DNA of 64,000 nucleotides from Lachnospiraceae bacterium (GTDB taxonomy: Bacteria; Bacillota; Clostridia; Lachnospirales; Lachnospiraceae). Positions 37,006 through 46,191 of the stretch are shown piece after piece. Location: assembly GCA_017467805.1 (NCBI GenBank), contig JAFUKJ010000051.1, positions 1 to 64,000 of the forward strand, given 5' to 3'. The notes beneath the pieces were generated by a model, which was given only the letters and a program-made list of their open reading frames with translations, had not been told where the DNA came from and searched no databases. Positions within the stretch are counted from its first letter, which is position 1. Each line of letters begins with the position of its first letter. A program made the position numbers and the translations under genes.

Positions 37006-37756
37006 AACACCTGATTCTGCAGATATTCCTGCACTTCGTTCTCTATGGAGAGAATCATTTGACGATAGTAAGGAATTTCTCGATTGTTTCTTTTCTACCG
37101 CATTTTCCACGAATCGCTGTCGATGCATCCTCTCAAATGATGCACTTGTTGCTGCACTGCACTGGTTTGACTGTATGTATATGGACAAACCTGTCGCTTA
37201 TCTTTATGCTATAGCAACCGCCAAAGCGTATCAGGGTCAAGGACTGTGTCATGCACTCATGCAGGACACTCATTTACACCTGTCTAAACTTGGTTACAAA
37301 GGTGCTATTCTAGTTCCTGAAAATGCAAAGCTCTTTGAACTGTATCAGGGAATAGGGTATCAGACTTGTTGTCAGCATTCCGAATTTGCATGTAGTGCAT
37401 CTGGTGAAAAAATCGTGCTTCGCCATATTGATATTGACGAATATGCCTGCCTCCGCCGTAAGCTGCTTCCAGCTAATAGCGTGATTCAGGAGCATGAAAA
37501 TCTGTACTTTTTAGCAAACCAAGCCTCCCTCTATGCTGGAGAGACTTTTCTTCTTGCTGCCAACATAGAGAATCAGCAGCTCTTTGGTATTGAACTACTC
37601 GGCGATTCCACTGCAGCTCCCCATATCCTGCATACCCTTAATTGCTCATATGGTACCTTCCGCACTCCAGGCGGCGGTATTCCATTTGCTATGTACCATG
37701 ATTTATCTGAAGGTTCTCTTCCATTACCTTCTTACTTTGGGCTGGGCTTTGACTAA
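36995..37756 (+). CDS. GNAT-family N-acetyltransferase (Eis-like size)
   Basis: About 253 residues. ATG 36995 is chosen because GGAGG lies 6 nt upstream; the in-frame ATG at 36989 overlaps that site. The acetyl-CoA loop is AYQGQGLCHALMQ. A C-terminal half of about 110 residues with a strand pattern follows. It overlaps the DUF2156 gene, so the two are coupled. Substrate unknown. Confidence 0.8.
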   Translation: MNIKTPDSADIPALRSLWRESFDDSKEFLDCFFSTAFSTNRCRCILSNDALVAALHWFDCMYMDKPVAYLYAIATAKAYQGQGLCHALMQDTHLHLSKLGYKGAILVPENAKLFELYQGIGYQTCCQHSEFACSASGEKIVLRHIDIDEYACLRRKLLPANSVIQEHENLYFLANQASLYAGETFLLAANIENQQLFGIELLGDSTAAPHILHTLNCSYGTFRTPGGGIPFAMYHDLSEGSLPLPSYFGLGFD

Positions 37757-37908
37757 ACTCAACGCTCCGTTTAGTTTCCATAGAAAATGCGTTAATTGAC
37801 CATACAGTTGATTGGATTTATAGTTGAATTACGGTACCGAACCTTATGCTTCGACGGAAGCATTTACTTACTTGAAGAGATTAATATTAGAAAGGTATGG
37901 TAATTCAT

Positions 37909-39024
37909 ATGAAAACAATTGGAGAAAACATCAAAATTATGAGACGCAAATGTGGCTTTACGCAGGAAGAGCTTGCCTCAAGACTTGCCGTAACACCACA
38001 GGCAATTTCCAAATGGGAGAACGGAAACGGCACACCTGATATATCTCAACTTGTGCCATTAGCACAAATCTTCGGTATCACAACAGACTCACTCCTTGGG
38101 GTAGTATCTGCCACCTATGGTACTGCACATACAGAAGCTGCCCTTGGGCATGAAAAGCTTCTGATGTCTACCGCTCAGTCAGATGCCGAAAAGCACCTTG
38201 CTGCTTACACCTACTTCCGCGCAGAATCAGAAAAGGAGCCAACTAACTACACGATTATGCGCAAATGTATCAATCATGCGGCGGAAATTAGCAGACATGC
38301 TGATTTTAGTGGTTTCCTATCAGATAAGCCTGAAATGCTACAGGAAATTTTTGCTGACTGCGAACGCAAGAATCTTTGTATCTCCCGCTATTGCGAAGAC
38401 AAGTCAGAGATTGAAAAATCCGACTATGCAATGATTTGGATTTATATTCATATTAAGGAATTTGATAAGGCAAAGGTATTGATTGACCGATTGCCAAGCT
38501 TGGAAAGTAATAATCTGAAGGAGCATATTATGACACAGTTCATCCATTTCCAGTATGGCTTTGAACGTGAAAAAGAATGTATCGCTGACAATATGCATAA
38601 GCTTCTTTGCGCATCGGGCAAAGAATTTTTCTTCAGCTTTGAAGACTATGCCTATTTTGCAGATAGCAAGGAAGCAGTTACCTACTGTAGTAAGCTTCTT
38701 GGTATTTTGAATGCTTACAAAGCATTTGACTCGCTTCTTGCTACCGCTCTTACATACGAGAATATGCTTCGTGGCTACTTACCAAAGTGCTATGCAAAGC
38801 ATGATGAGTTGGACAGTGCTGCTGCCGAGCTTGTAACGATTGCCGAAAATTACGCCACTCTTGCTACTATCAATGAGAAATATCAAGATGTTGAAGACGC
38901 CAAGGCGGATGCCCGCAAGGCAATTGAGAAAGCAATTGATAGAATTGATAAAAAGAATCGTGAGAAGGTTATCGCTAATGCCAATTATAAGAAAGCAATG
39001 GAGATTATCGAAAAGATAAGATAA
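37909..39024 (+). CDS. XRE-family HTH regulator with long helical C-terminal domain
   Basis: About 371 residues. The N-terminal Cro/C1 HTH (about 5-60) includes GFTQEELASRLAVTPQAISKWENG. The remainder is helical and TPR-like (residues 85-330), ending in a basic, charged segment. Both the ATG at 37897 and that at 37909 are possible; the latter begins MKTIGENIKIMRRK as in homologous regulators. Such proteins often sense a peptide or stress signal; no target is evident. Confidence 0.8.
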   Translation: MKTIGENIKIMRRKCGFTQEELASRLAVTPQAISKWENGNGTPDISQLVPLAQIFGITTDSLLGVVSATYGTAHTEAALGHEKLLMSTAQSDAEKHLAAYTYFRAESEKEPTNYTIMRKCINHAAEISRHADFSGFLSDKPEMLQEIFADCERKNLCISRYCEDKSEIEKSDYAMIWIYIHIKEFDKAKVLIDRLPSLESNNLKEHIMTQFIHFQYGFEREKECIADNMHKLLCASGKEFFFSFEDYAYFADSKEAVTYCSKLLGILNAYKAFDSLLATALTYENMLRGYLPKCYAKHDELDSAAAELVTIAENYATLATINEKYQDVEDAKADARKAIEKAIDRIDKKNREKVIANANYKKAMEIIEKIR

Positions 39025-39395
39025 AAAATGTATACGGCGACGCCGTTCGATGAGCAATCGCCGTAGGCGCTGTGAATCGGCATGCGAATGCAACCTCTAG
39101 CTAACGGACGGCACTCAACTAAATTTTAATTCGGTTGAAGAAGCGAATTACTTTTTGTTGTGGCAAAGAGCAATTTCTTTGTTCCTATTGCCACAGTTTG
39201 TATCATTGCTTTGGCAAAGAACATTCTCTTAATTACTATTGCCCATTTTGTAGATTGAACTTGGTATAGGACGCTTTTTATGTTCTTCTATATACTTACG
39301 CCAGCAAAGTTCGGGGTACAGAAGCAGTCAAGAAGAGCGATTTTGTACCCCGTTTAAGCAACCTCAAGGGTACAGGGTGATAATGAAGAATGAAT
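39025..39395. other. Structured intergenic region with four hairpins
   Basis: Between the convergent XRE and DUF3021 genes lie two pairs of related hairpins. The first pair is TGTGGCAA...TTGCCACA (39159-39195) and TTGGCAAAGA...TTGCCC (39211-39246). The second pair is CGGGGTACA...TGTACCCCG (39312-39352) and GGGTACAGGG...TATACCCC (39368-39404), the last crossing the DUF3021 stop codon. Within each pair the sequences resemble each other, as after tandem duplication. None has a clear T run. Confidence 0.6.
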
Positions 39396-39875
39396 TTATA
39401 CCCCGCCATCCTCTAAACGCCTTTCCTGAAAAGCCCTCAAATCTGCATTTAATAACTTCTCATCCACACTGCGCTTTATTTTATAAATAAGAAATGCACA
39501 AAAATAAGCAAATATCATGTACAGTTCAAATACGACACTCACCATAATATCGCCTTCAAACCACCTTCCCCAGTAGGAAACAAGCGCATAAATACTTGCA
39601 CACAGAAGAAGATAACAGATTTCTTTTCCTCTTAACTGCTCTCCCTCATCAAAGTTATCAAACAGATACAATTGCACATAGCCCATAACATAAGTCATAC
39701 ATACCATTTCCACCATATGCAGAATGCTTGCTTCCAAGCTACCACACAATAATCTATAAATTGCATAAAAAGCTAAAACACATAAAAAATAGATACTTGC
39801 CTTAAACTCAACGCCTATCTCCTGTGCCAGTAGACGCATCCATACACTGATTCCCTGATTCTTCTTATTCATCAC
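39396..39875 (-). CDS. DUF3021 membrane protein
   Basis: This 159-residue protein has four predicted transmembrane helices (about 25-43, 50-68, 84-100, 107-128) and charged ends, as in DUF3021. Genes of this family commonly sit directly after a LytTR regulator gene and are thought to counteract it; that arrangement is seen here, with an 11-bp overlap. Function is inferred from this genomic pairing. Confidence 0.8.
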   Translation of the reverse strand: MMNKKNQGISVWMRLLAQEIGVEFKASIYFLCVLAFYAIYRLLCGSLEASILHMVEMVCMTYVMGYVQLYLFDNFDEGEQLRGKEICYLLLCASIYALVSYWGRWFEGDIMVSVVFELYMIFAYFCAFLIYKIKRSVDEKLLNADLRAFQERRLEDGGV

Positions 39876-40314
39876 GCGTACCTCCCTTTAATCTCCTTCT
39901 AAAATCCGATGCATAAGTCCTCGAAATCATAATATGTTCTCCATTGCACATCGTGGCATCGATACGATTAGAAGGTAGACTCCTTAAATGCTTAACCTTA
40001 TCTATATTAATAATCATAGACTTACTACAACGGAAGAAATTAATGTCACTTAGAAGCTTCTCTAACTGACTTAATCCATAATCCAGCTTCAGTACATCTT
40101 CCTTGGTATATGCAAAGGTTTTTCCATCTACGCTCTCTATGTATAAAATACTCTGATATTCCAATACAGTTAATGTTTTATCCTTCCAGCCTGTAAGCTT
40201 TCCTTGTTCTCCATTGATAAATCGTATGACACGTTCTACCTCGGGCGTCATACTCTCATACTGTAGGATGACTTCATTTTCACCTGTATTGATTTTCTTT
40301 ATTGTAAATTTCAC
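39865..40314 (-). CDS. LytTR-domain transcriptional regulator without receiver
   Basis: The start is GTG 40314 with AGGAGG 8 nt upstream; the frame opens at 40353 without a site. The protein has 149 residues: a short N-terminal segment and a LytTR DNA-binding domain (ILYIESVDGKTFAYTKED, FFRCSKSMIINIDKVKHL, SRTYASDFRRRL). It has no receiver, so control probably comes from the overlapping DUF3021 membrane protein. Confidence 0.85.
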   Translation of the reverse strand: MKFTIKKINTGENEVILQYESMTPEVERVIRFINGEQGKLTGWKDKTLTVLEYQSILYIESVDGKTFAYTKEDVLKLDYGLSQLEKLLSDINFFRCSKSMIINIDKVKHLRSLPSNRIDATMCNGEHIMISRTYASDFRRRLKGGTRDE

Positions 40315-40373
40315 CCTTATTCCTCCTATCCTAATTGCATGTTCATATATCAACTAGCCGAGTATAGGACTTT

Positions 40374-41162
40374 TTATACACCTCTGTACTCATACAACCT
40401 GTACATCTTCTTAGCAATTTTTCCACCAAACAGCTTCTTAAAAATCACTTTCTCCACACCTTGAAGCTGATTTATCATGGGTAACGGCGTCATTTCATGC
40501 TCCTGCACAAAGACAAGCCCTGTTCCTGCCACCAAATCTTTCGGCTCATCCACTCCATAAACAAGCGTTACGCCTACATCATTAATCGGATTCTTATACT
40601 TAGATGCCTTCGCCGCAAAGCTGGTGTAGCAGTCCATCAGAAGATTGAACTTCTCATATTTTCCGCTAATATCCTGCAATATCTGCTTTAATTCCTCTGG
40701 TGCAAAATACATACTTACGCCTTCCATTACAACAATCGCATCAGATGCCTGTGGAAGCTTATCAATCCATGTTCTATCTCGTACATCAGCCTCCACCATA
40801 TGATACTGCTCATTTTCCTGATAGAAGCGCTTTCTCTCAGCAATTACCTCTGGGAAATCCAAATCATACCACTGATATCCGCCAGTTCCTACACGTTCTA
40901 CTCTGCTATCCATTCCACATCCGATATGAATAATTATCGCATCTGTATTCTGTTCCATCTGCTGTCTCAGCCACTGGTCAAATACTGCTGAGCGCATTCC
41001 CATATAATAAGCAAGCCACTTAGACTTGGACTTTCCCTTTAACTCAAAGCCCTCTGCTTCCCAGATTTCTTCTGCTTTCTTATCCTGTAAAATAATGCCC
41101 TTTCTACTGACATATGCCTTTCCATAAAGCGGAATATATAAGGTCTTGTTTACGTTATTCAT
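40374..41162 (-). CDS. SAM-dependent O-methyltransferase of the LCM/TcmP-like family
   Basis: The protein has 262 residues from ATG 41162 (GAGGA 7-8 nt upstream). The SAM motif IIIHIGCGMDSRVERVG, WYDLDFPEVIAERKRF and VVMEGVSMYFAPEEL are characteristic of the leucine carboxyl methyltransferase superfamily. The substrate is not known. It is monocistronic, upstream of the LytTR/DUF3021 pair. Confidence 0.85.
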   Translation of the reverse strand: MNNVNKTLYIPLYGKAYVSRKGIILQDKKAEEIWEAEGFELKGKSKSKWLAYYMGMRSAVFDQWLRQQMEQNTDAIIIHIGCGMDSRVERVGTGGYQWYDLDFPEVIAERKRFYQENEQYHMVEADVRDRTWIDKLPQASDAIVVMEGVSMYFAPEELKQILQDISGKYEKFNLLMDCYTSFAAKASKYKNPINDVGVTLVYGVDEPKDLVAGTGLVFVQEHEMTPLPMINQLQGVEKVIFKKLFGGKIAKKMYRLYEYRGV

Positions 41163-41358
41163 GTGGTTATCCTCTTCGCCATATTTGAAATTTCCATAAC
41201 TTTTCATTCATAGTTTAATAATATCTTAATTCACCAAAAGTGCAATCTGTCTGAAAGTAAGTTGCACTTTTTATGATATAAGTGACATGTGTGGTCGAGT
41301 TTTATGAAAGTGAAGAAAAAGGAATACCCTTCTCAAGATATTCCTTACTAAATTTCAC

Positions 41359-42084
41359 TTACTTAAAATCCTTCAAATACTCTCCAACCGACCTTGTCAT
41401 TTCCTGCGAGAAATCTGAGTTATACTTACGCTCACAAAATGCCTTCATATAGTCCTCATATGCCCTGACTCCAGCCTTTGGCGCAAACATTTCCCGAAGC
41501 TCTGCCTTATCCATCACACGATAGCCATTCTCATGGACGATATGCTTAAGTGGCACTCGCTCAGGCTTCACACGTTCTATCTGTTGCTTGGTTGGATATC
41601 CAAATACTAGCATCGTCGCTGGAAATACATACTCTGGAAGCTTTAACAGCCTTCTCTGCTCTTCGCAGTTCTCCATAACATCGCCAATATAGCATGAACC
41701 AATACCAAGACTCTGTGCAGCTGTTACCGCATTCTGTGCCGCAATATTCGTATCACTGACAGCAAGTAGCAAATCTCCTACGCTTGGCTTTCTCGGCTCA
41801 CAGCCTGCTGCCTTGAAGCCCTCATACCATTTCCTGCAATCTGCGCAGAATATAAGCACCAGCTTTGCATCTGCGATAAACGGCTGATTATCACAGGTCG
41901 CAACAAGCTTCTCTTTCAACTTCTGGTCTGTGATATCAAGTATTGTATACAACTGCTGATTGCCAGCTGTTGGCGCCATAGTCGCCGCCTCTAAAATTAA
42001 GCGCTTATCCTCTTCTGAAATTTCTCTATCTTCAAATACACGCACTGATTTACGTTCATATAGTTGTCTTATTGTCTCATTCAT
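41359..42084 (-). CDS. NfsA/Frp-like nitroreductase family flavoprotein
   Basis: The 241-residue FMN enzyme begins with RKSVRVFEDREIS and MAPTAGNQQLY (FMN phosphate site), and has SLGIGSCYIGDVMENCEEQRRLL and VFGYPTKQQ. It would reduce nitro compounds, quinones or flavins with NAD(P)H. GAGGGTGTTAGG precedes the ATG. It is divergent from the multicopper oxidase gene, 131 bp apart. Confidence 0.88.
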   Translation of the reverse strand: MNETIRQLYERKSVRVFEDREISEEDKRLILEAATMAPTAGNQQLYTILDITDQKLKEKLVATCDNQPFIADAKLVLIFCADCRKWYEGFKAAGCEPRKPSVGDLLLAVSDTNIAAQNAVTAAQSLGIGSCYIGDVMENCEEQRRLLKLPEYVFPATMLVFGYPTKQQIERVKPERVPLKHIVHENGYRVMDKAELREMFAPKAGVRAYEDYMKAFCERKYNSDFSQEMTRSVGEYLKDFK

Positions 42085-42215
42085 TTTCCTAACACCCTCT
42101 CACTTTCTATCCTATCTTTATAAATATAACATACATTTCGTACTTTTTTGACACAATATTCTCATTTTCTACATATCATATAGCAAGAGTAAATGCAAAA
42201 GAAAGGTGAACTACA

Positions 42216-43412
42216 ATGGAACTATGCAACTATCCCTGTCCCAACCAAACCCGTCACTATGAAATCGAAGCAATTCAAATCCCCATCGTTTACAATAGAT
42301 TTGGAGATTATGACCCTGACGGACTGCTCTATGTTTTAAAAAAGGATGCAACGCGCATCCGCAATGGCGCACTACAAAACTTTCATCAGGACATCCCGCA
42401 GCCCTACGAAGAAGTTATGCCATTGGTGATTCGAGCAAATGTCGGCGAAAAAATAATCGTTACGTTTTCTCATTCTTTAAACCGTCCACTCTCCATTCAT
42501 GTCCAAGGACTTGATTACGACGTCCAAACATCTGATGGTGCAAGCGTCGGCTTTAACAAAGATTCCACTACCCTGCATCAGATTACCTACACATGGTATG
42601 CCGCCAAAGAAGGTGTATTCATTTTTCATGATATGGGCGATTCCACAGGCAATGAGGATGGCACAAATATTCACGGATTATTTGGTGCTATCATTGTGGA
42701 AGCCACAGGTTCCAAATGGTTAAATCCACAGAATGGAGACGAATTAGAAAGTGGTCTTTTTGCGGATATTTACCATCCGTCCAAGCCTGCTTTTCGCGAG
42801 TATGCCGTATTTTTCCACGATGAACTGGAAATCAAAAATAAAGACGGTGAACAGCCAACAGACCCACACACTGGCCTGCCCTCTTCCACAACTGCCATCA
42901 GCTATCGTTCCGAACCAATGCGTAATCGTCCTCCTCTTACTCACGACCACGCAGATACAGGCGAAGATATTTCTATGAGTTCGTGGGTATATCAGGACCC
43001 TGCACCGCCCATTCCTCGCGCCTATGTTGGTGACCCATCCAAAATCCGTCTCATTCATGGCGGTGTGAAGGAAACCCATGTATTTCATCTGCATAACCAC
43101 CAGTGGCGTTTGGAAGGCGATAATCCTAATTCAACCATCATCGACTCTATCTCCATAAGTCCGCAGGAATGCTATACCTTGGATATTCTGCATGGTGCAG
43201 GCAGTTTAAATGGAACCTTTGGAGATGTTATTTTTCACTGCCATCTCTATCCACATTTCCATGAAGGTATGTGGACTCTTTGGAGAATCCATGACCGCTT
43301 AGAAGATGGAACAGGAGCACTTCCTGATGGCACGGCCCTCAAGGCAGATTCTTCGTCCTTAAGTCAGAACTTGAGCGTCACGGTGGTCTCGATGCCTATA
43401 TCAGAAAAGTAG
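42216..43412 (+). CDS. Multicopper oxidase, N-terminal fragment (module A) of a frameshifted gene
   Basis: This 398-residue frame starts after AAAGGTG and has no signal peptide. It holds module A of a three-module cupredoxin protein: PLVIRANVGEKIIV, NIHGLFGAIIVE, AISYRSEPMRNR. Then come two canonical copper motifs: HVFHLH (HxxHxH) and HCHLYPHFHEGM (HCHxxxHxxxxM, type 1 plus type 3 ligands). The true frame is lost between about 43330 and 43358, and the last 25 residues are out-of-frame sequence. The continuation, in frame from about 43340 (GRFFVLKSELERHGGLDAY), leads into the next entry. Reconstructed length is about 1114 residues. A laccase-like oxidase in an anaerobe is unusual. Confidence 0.85.
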   Translation: MELCNYPCPNQTRHYEIEAIQIPIVYNRFGDYDPDGLLYVLKKDATRIRNGALQNFHQDIPQPYEEVMPLVIRANVGEKIIVTFSHSLNRPLSIHVQGLDYDVQTSDGASVGFNKDSTTLHQITYTWYAAKEGVFIFHDMGDSTGNEDGTNIHGLFGAIIVEATGSKWLNPQNGDELESGLFADIYHPSKPAFREYAVFFHDELEIKNKDGEQPTDPHTGLPSSTTAISYRSEPMRNRPPLTHDHADTGEDISMSSWVYQDPAPPIPRAYVGDPSKIRLIHGGVKETHVFHLHNHQWRLEGDNPNSTIIDSISISPQECYTLDILHGAGSLNGTFGDVIFHCHLYPHFHEGMWTLWRIHDRLEDGTGALPDGTALKADSSSLSQNLSVTVVSMPISEK

Positions 43413-45559
43413 AATGTCAGAAAATCCGTGTAGAACCGCTTGTTATCCGTGCAAATGCTGGTGACTGCATTGAAATCCACCTTACCAACCTTCTCCCTGA
43501 AATGCTGGAGGGAAGTCCATTTCAAATGGAAACAATAACGGATATCGCTGGCTATCACATTCATTTGGTTAAGTTCGACACAATTGTTTCCGACGGTGCC
43601 GCAAATGGTTGGAATAATATTGCTGGTGCCAGAAAATATGAAACTCTTATTGAACGCTTTTTTGCAAATACCGAACTGCATACTGTATTCTTCCATGACC
43701 ATCTTTATGCAAATTCTCATCAGCAGCATGGCGTATTTGGTGCATTGATTGTCGAAGAAGCAGGCGCTACCTTCCATGATGTACGAACAGGCAAGGAGCT
43801 TCCCTTTGGCACAAAAGCAGTTATCAAAAGGAAGGACGGAACAGCCTTCCGCGAATTCGCATTATTTGTTCATGACTTTGCGCTGCTATTTGACAAAGAC
43901 GGAAATGCTTTAAATCCACCTGAGGTGCCAGGCTCCCATGATGACCCTGGTGTGATGGGCATTAATTACCGTTGCGAGCCAATGCGGGAACGTTTAAAAT
44001 GTAACGAAGACCCTGCCTATATCTTCAGCTCCTTAGTTCACGGCGACCCTGCGACTCCTGTCTTGGAAACCTATCCTGGAGATGAAATGATAATTCGTTT
44101 ACTGGATGGCGCTCATGAGGAACAGCATTCCTTTAATCTGACTGGTTTATCATGGAAGAAAGAGGTTACTGACAGCTTTTCTCCTACTGTTGCCTCGCAG
44201 ACACTTGGTATTTCGGAAGCATTTAATATACAAATCAAAAAGGACTACCGCCCTGGTGATTACTTATATTATTTCGGTGGCATAGATGATGCATGGCTTG
44301 GATTGTGGGGAATCATTCGCGCCCACCGCCATATAAACAAACGTCTTAAGCCTATCTGCAGACCTCGGGACAGCATTCTCCCTCTGCCACCATGTCCTTC
44401 CAAGGATGCCGTCATTCGTCACTATGAAATCGCTGCTATACAGAAGGATATTCCATACAATCGTCATGGCGACCATGACCCTGACGGTCTCCTCTTTGTA
44501 CCATTAGAGGAAGTCGAAGCTGCAAAAGAGCAAAATTACCAGCCCAAGCCGCTTATTTTACGAGCGAATGCAGGCGATTGGATTGAGGTTACCCTGCACA
44601 ACCTCTTTGATGCGCCAATTCCTTATTTTGATTACCCGAGGGTTCCTCTTGATATGAAGCATAAGCCCTCTATGCGCGTTTCCATCAATCCGCAGTTTCT
44701 TAACTATGACCCGGTTTGTCATTCTGGCATCAATGTTGGCTACAATAATGAGGAGCAGACCGTGGGTGTCGGAGAAAGTAAAAAGTATCTGTGGCACGCC
44801 GACAAAGAATACGGCTCCTGTCTGATACAGTCCTTTGGTGATATGCGAAATCACAGATATCATGGGCTGTTTGGTGCTATTATCATTGAGCCTGTAAATG
44901 CAAAATGGTATAAAAATTTCTCGCTCTCAAAAGCCATTTATGATGAAGAGGCTGCAATCATTGCCCCTGGCATAGAGCGCTTCCGCGAATGCGTTGTTTT
45001 TGCCCAAAATGGAATTCGTATGCTGGATAAAAATAACATGCTAGTCAAGACCGCCGTAGGCGAAGATGGTGAAGATGCCGATGCGGAGGATACTGGCGAG
45101 AAAGGTTACAATTATCGTTCGGAACGCTTTGCAAACAGATTAAAGAAAAATTCTTTGATTTCCAAAGTATTCAGCAGCCGCGTTCACGGAGACCCTGCAA
45201 CTCCCATTTTCAAGGCTTATGCAGGTGAGCGTGTCATATTCCGCACACTCATGCCTGCCGACAAACCGAGAAATATAAGCTTTTGTATTCACGGTCACAC
45301 TTGGAAACAGCAGCCTGCAGATGCACTTTCACGCGTCATCCCTCTTCAGGGCGCAGTCAGTGTTGGAAACACCTTCGACATAGAATTAGAAAATGGTGCC
45401 TCTGCACCAGGCGATTATCTTTATCGCTCAGGCAGTTTCAAGTGGGATGTCGAATCAGGTCTGTGGGGAATTTTCAGAGTTCTGAAGCATGGTATTCGCT
45501 GCAAATGTAAGAACCTTTGCAGAAAAGCATTTGAATGTATCTGTAAAACAGGTTCTTGA
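43358..45559 (+). CDS. Multicopper oxidase, C-terminal part (modules B and C) of a frameshifted gene
   Basis: This frame has no start of its own; the first ATG (43502) cuts into a domain and has no ribosome binding site. Module B opens with KIRVEPLVIRANAGDCIEI and carries the other two copper motifs: YHIHLV (HxH) and FFHDHLYANSHQQHG (HxH). Module C begins near 44417 with YNRHGDHDPDGLL, repeating module A's YNRFGDYDPDGLL. It keeps RYHGLFGAIIIE and YNYRSERF but has lost most copper ligands. Each module has two cupredoxin domains, six in total as in ceruloplasmin. A bidirectional terminator follows. Confidence 0.85.
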   Translation, partial: LKSELERHGGLDAYIRKVECQKIRVEPLVIRANAGDCIEIHLTNLLPEMLEGSPFQMETITDIAGYHIHLVKFDTIVSDGAANGWNNIAGARKYETLIERFFANTELHTVFFHDHLYANSHQQHGVFGALIVEEAGATFHDVRTGKELPFGTKAVIKRKDGTAFREFALFVHDFALLFDKDGNALNPPEVPGSHDDPGVMGINYRCEPMRERLKCNEDPAYIFSSLVHGDPATPVLETYPGDEMIIRLLDGAHEEQHSFNLTGLSWKKEVTDSFSPTVASQTLGISEAFNIQIKKDYRPGDYLYYFGGIDDAWLGLWGIIRAHRHINKRLKPICRPRDSILPLPPCPSKDAVIRHYEIAAIQKDIPYNRHGDHDPDGLLFVPLEEVEAAKEQNYQPKPLILRANAGDWIEVTLHNLFDAPIPYFDYPRVPLDMKHKPSMRVSINPQFLNYDPVCHSGINVGYNNEEQTVGVGESKKYLWHADKEYGSCLIQSFGDMRNHRYHGLFGAIIIEPVNAKWYKNFSLSKAIYDEEAAIIAPGIERFRECVVFAQNGIRMLDKNNMLVKTAVGEDGEDADAEDTGEKGYNYRSERFANRLKKNSLISKVFSSRVHGDPATPIFKAYAGERVIFRTLMPADKPRNISFCIHGHTWKQQPADALSRVIPLQGAVSVGNTFDIELENGASAPGDYLYRSGSFKWDVESGLWGIFRVLKHGIRCKCKNLCRKAFECICKTGS

Positions 45560-45566
45560 TAGCTAC

Positions 45567-45603
45567 AAAACGGCTGGCGTATTTATATACGCATAGCCGT
45601 TTT
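45567..45603. terminator. Bidirectional terminator between the oxidase and DUF402 genes
   Basis: AAAACGGCT and AGCCGTTTT form the base, with CGTAT/ATACG extending the stem. A and T runs flank both sides. Confidence 0.85.
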
Positions 45604-45642
45604 GTTTATTATCTTTCGTCTTTAGAACAGATGAAGAATTGA

Positions 45643-46173
45643 TTATCGTAGTAAGCGAACACACTTCTTCGTATACTCTATAAAAGAATCGATATTACTC
45701 AACAACCCTTCCTGCAATCTCTTACTTGTCTCAAGGGCAAGTTCAAATTGCTCCTGAGTAATATCCTTCTTGGCAAGTGCATCCTCCAGCTCGTCCATAT
45801 CATCTACTATGACACTTCCATCTGGATAAACTACTAAATCCAAATACAAATCATCAAAATAAGGTACACCGTCTGAATCAATTCCCTGTGATGCAATCAT
45901 ATCTATATACCACAAAAGAATCTCTTCCTGTTCGTTCATCATCGCCGTAATGCAATAATAATCATTCGCTGGTAAAATGGATAACCATTTTACACCATTA
46001 TCACACACTACAATATCTTCACCATTAAACTTCCAAATCTGTGGTACACTAACCTCATGAACCTCTATTAATCCGACATATCCTGTCAACAATTCTGATT
46101 CTACTCTTTTTCCATGCAAGTCCTTTGATAATATGCACTTCCATTCGTCATATGATAATCTGCTTCGTTTCAT
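45643..46173 (-). CDS. DUF402-domain protein
   Basis: The 176-residue protein has the DUF402 pattern: WLSILPANDYYCITAMMNE, then WYIDMIASQG, PYFDDLYLDLVVYPDGSVIVDDMDELEDAL. Some relatives are nucleoside di/triphosphate phosphatases or RNA-linked hydrolases using a conserved Asp/Glu set. GAGGAG precedes the ATG. It lies 18 bp downstream of the HTH-methyltransferase gene, so they form an operon. A decayed copy of its 3' end lies at 47346-47415. Confidence 0.85.
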   Translation of the reverse strand: MKRSRLSYDEWKCILSKDLHGKRVESELLTGYVGLIEVHEVSVPQIWKFNGEDIVVCDNGVKWLSILPANDYYCITAMMNEQEEILLWYIDMIASQGIDSDGVPYFDDLYLDLVVYPDGSVIVDDMDELEDALAKKDITQEQFELALETSKRLQEGLLSNIDSFIEYTKKCVRLLR

Positions 46174-46191
46174 AGCCCATCTCCTCCTCTT

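Noticed and set aside
37824-38039. 71-residue frame overlapping the XRE regulator start
   Set aside because: It is an out-of-frame reading of the HTH-coding sequence, which has a clear family match in the other frame.
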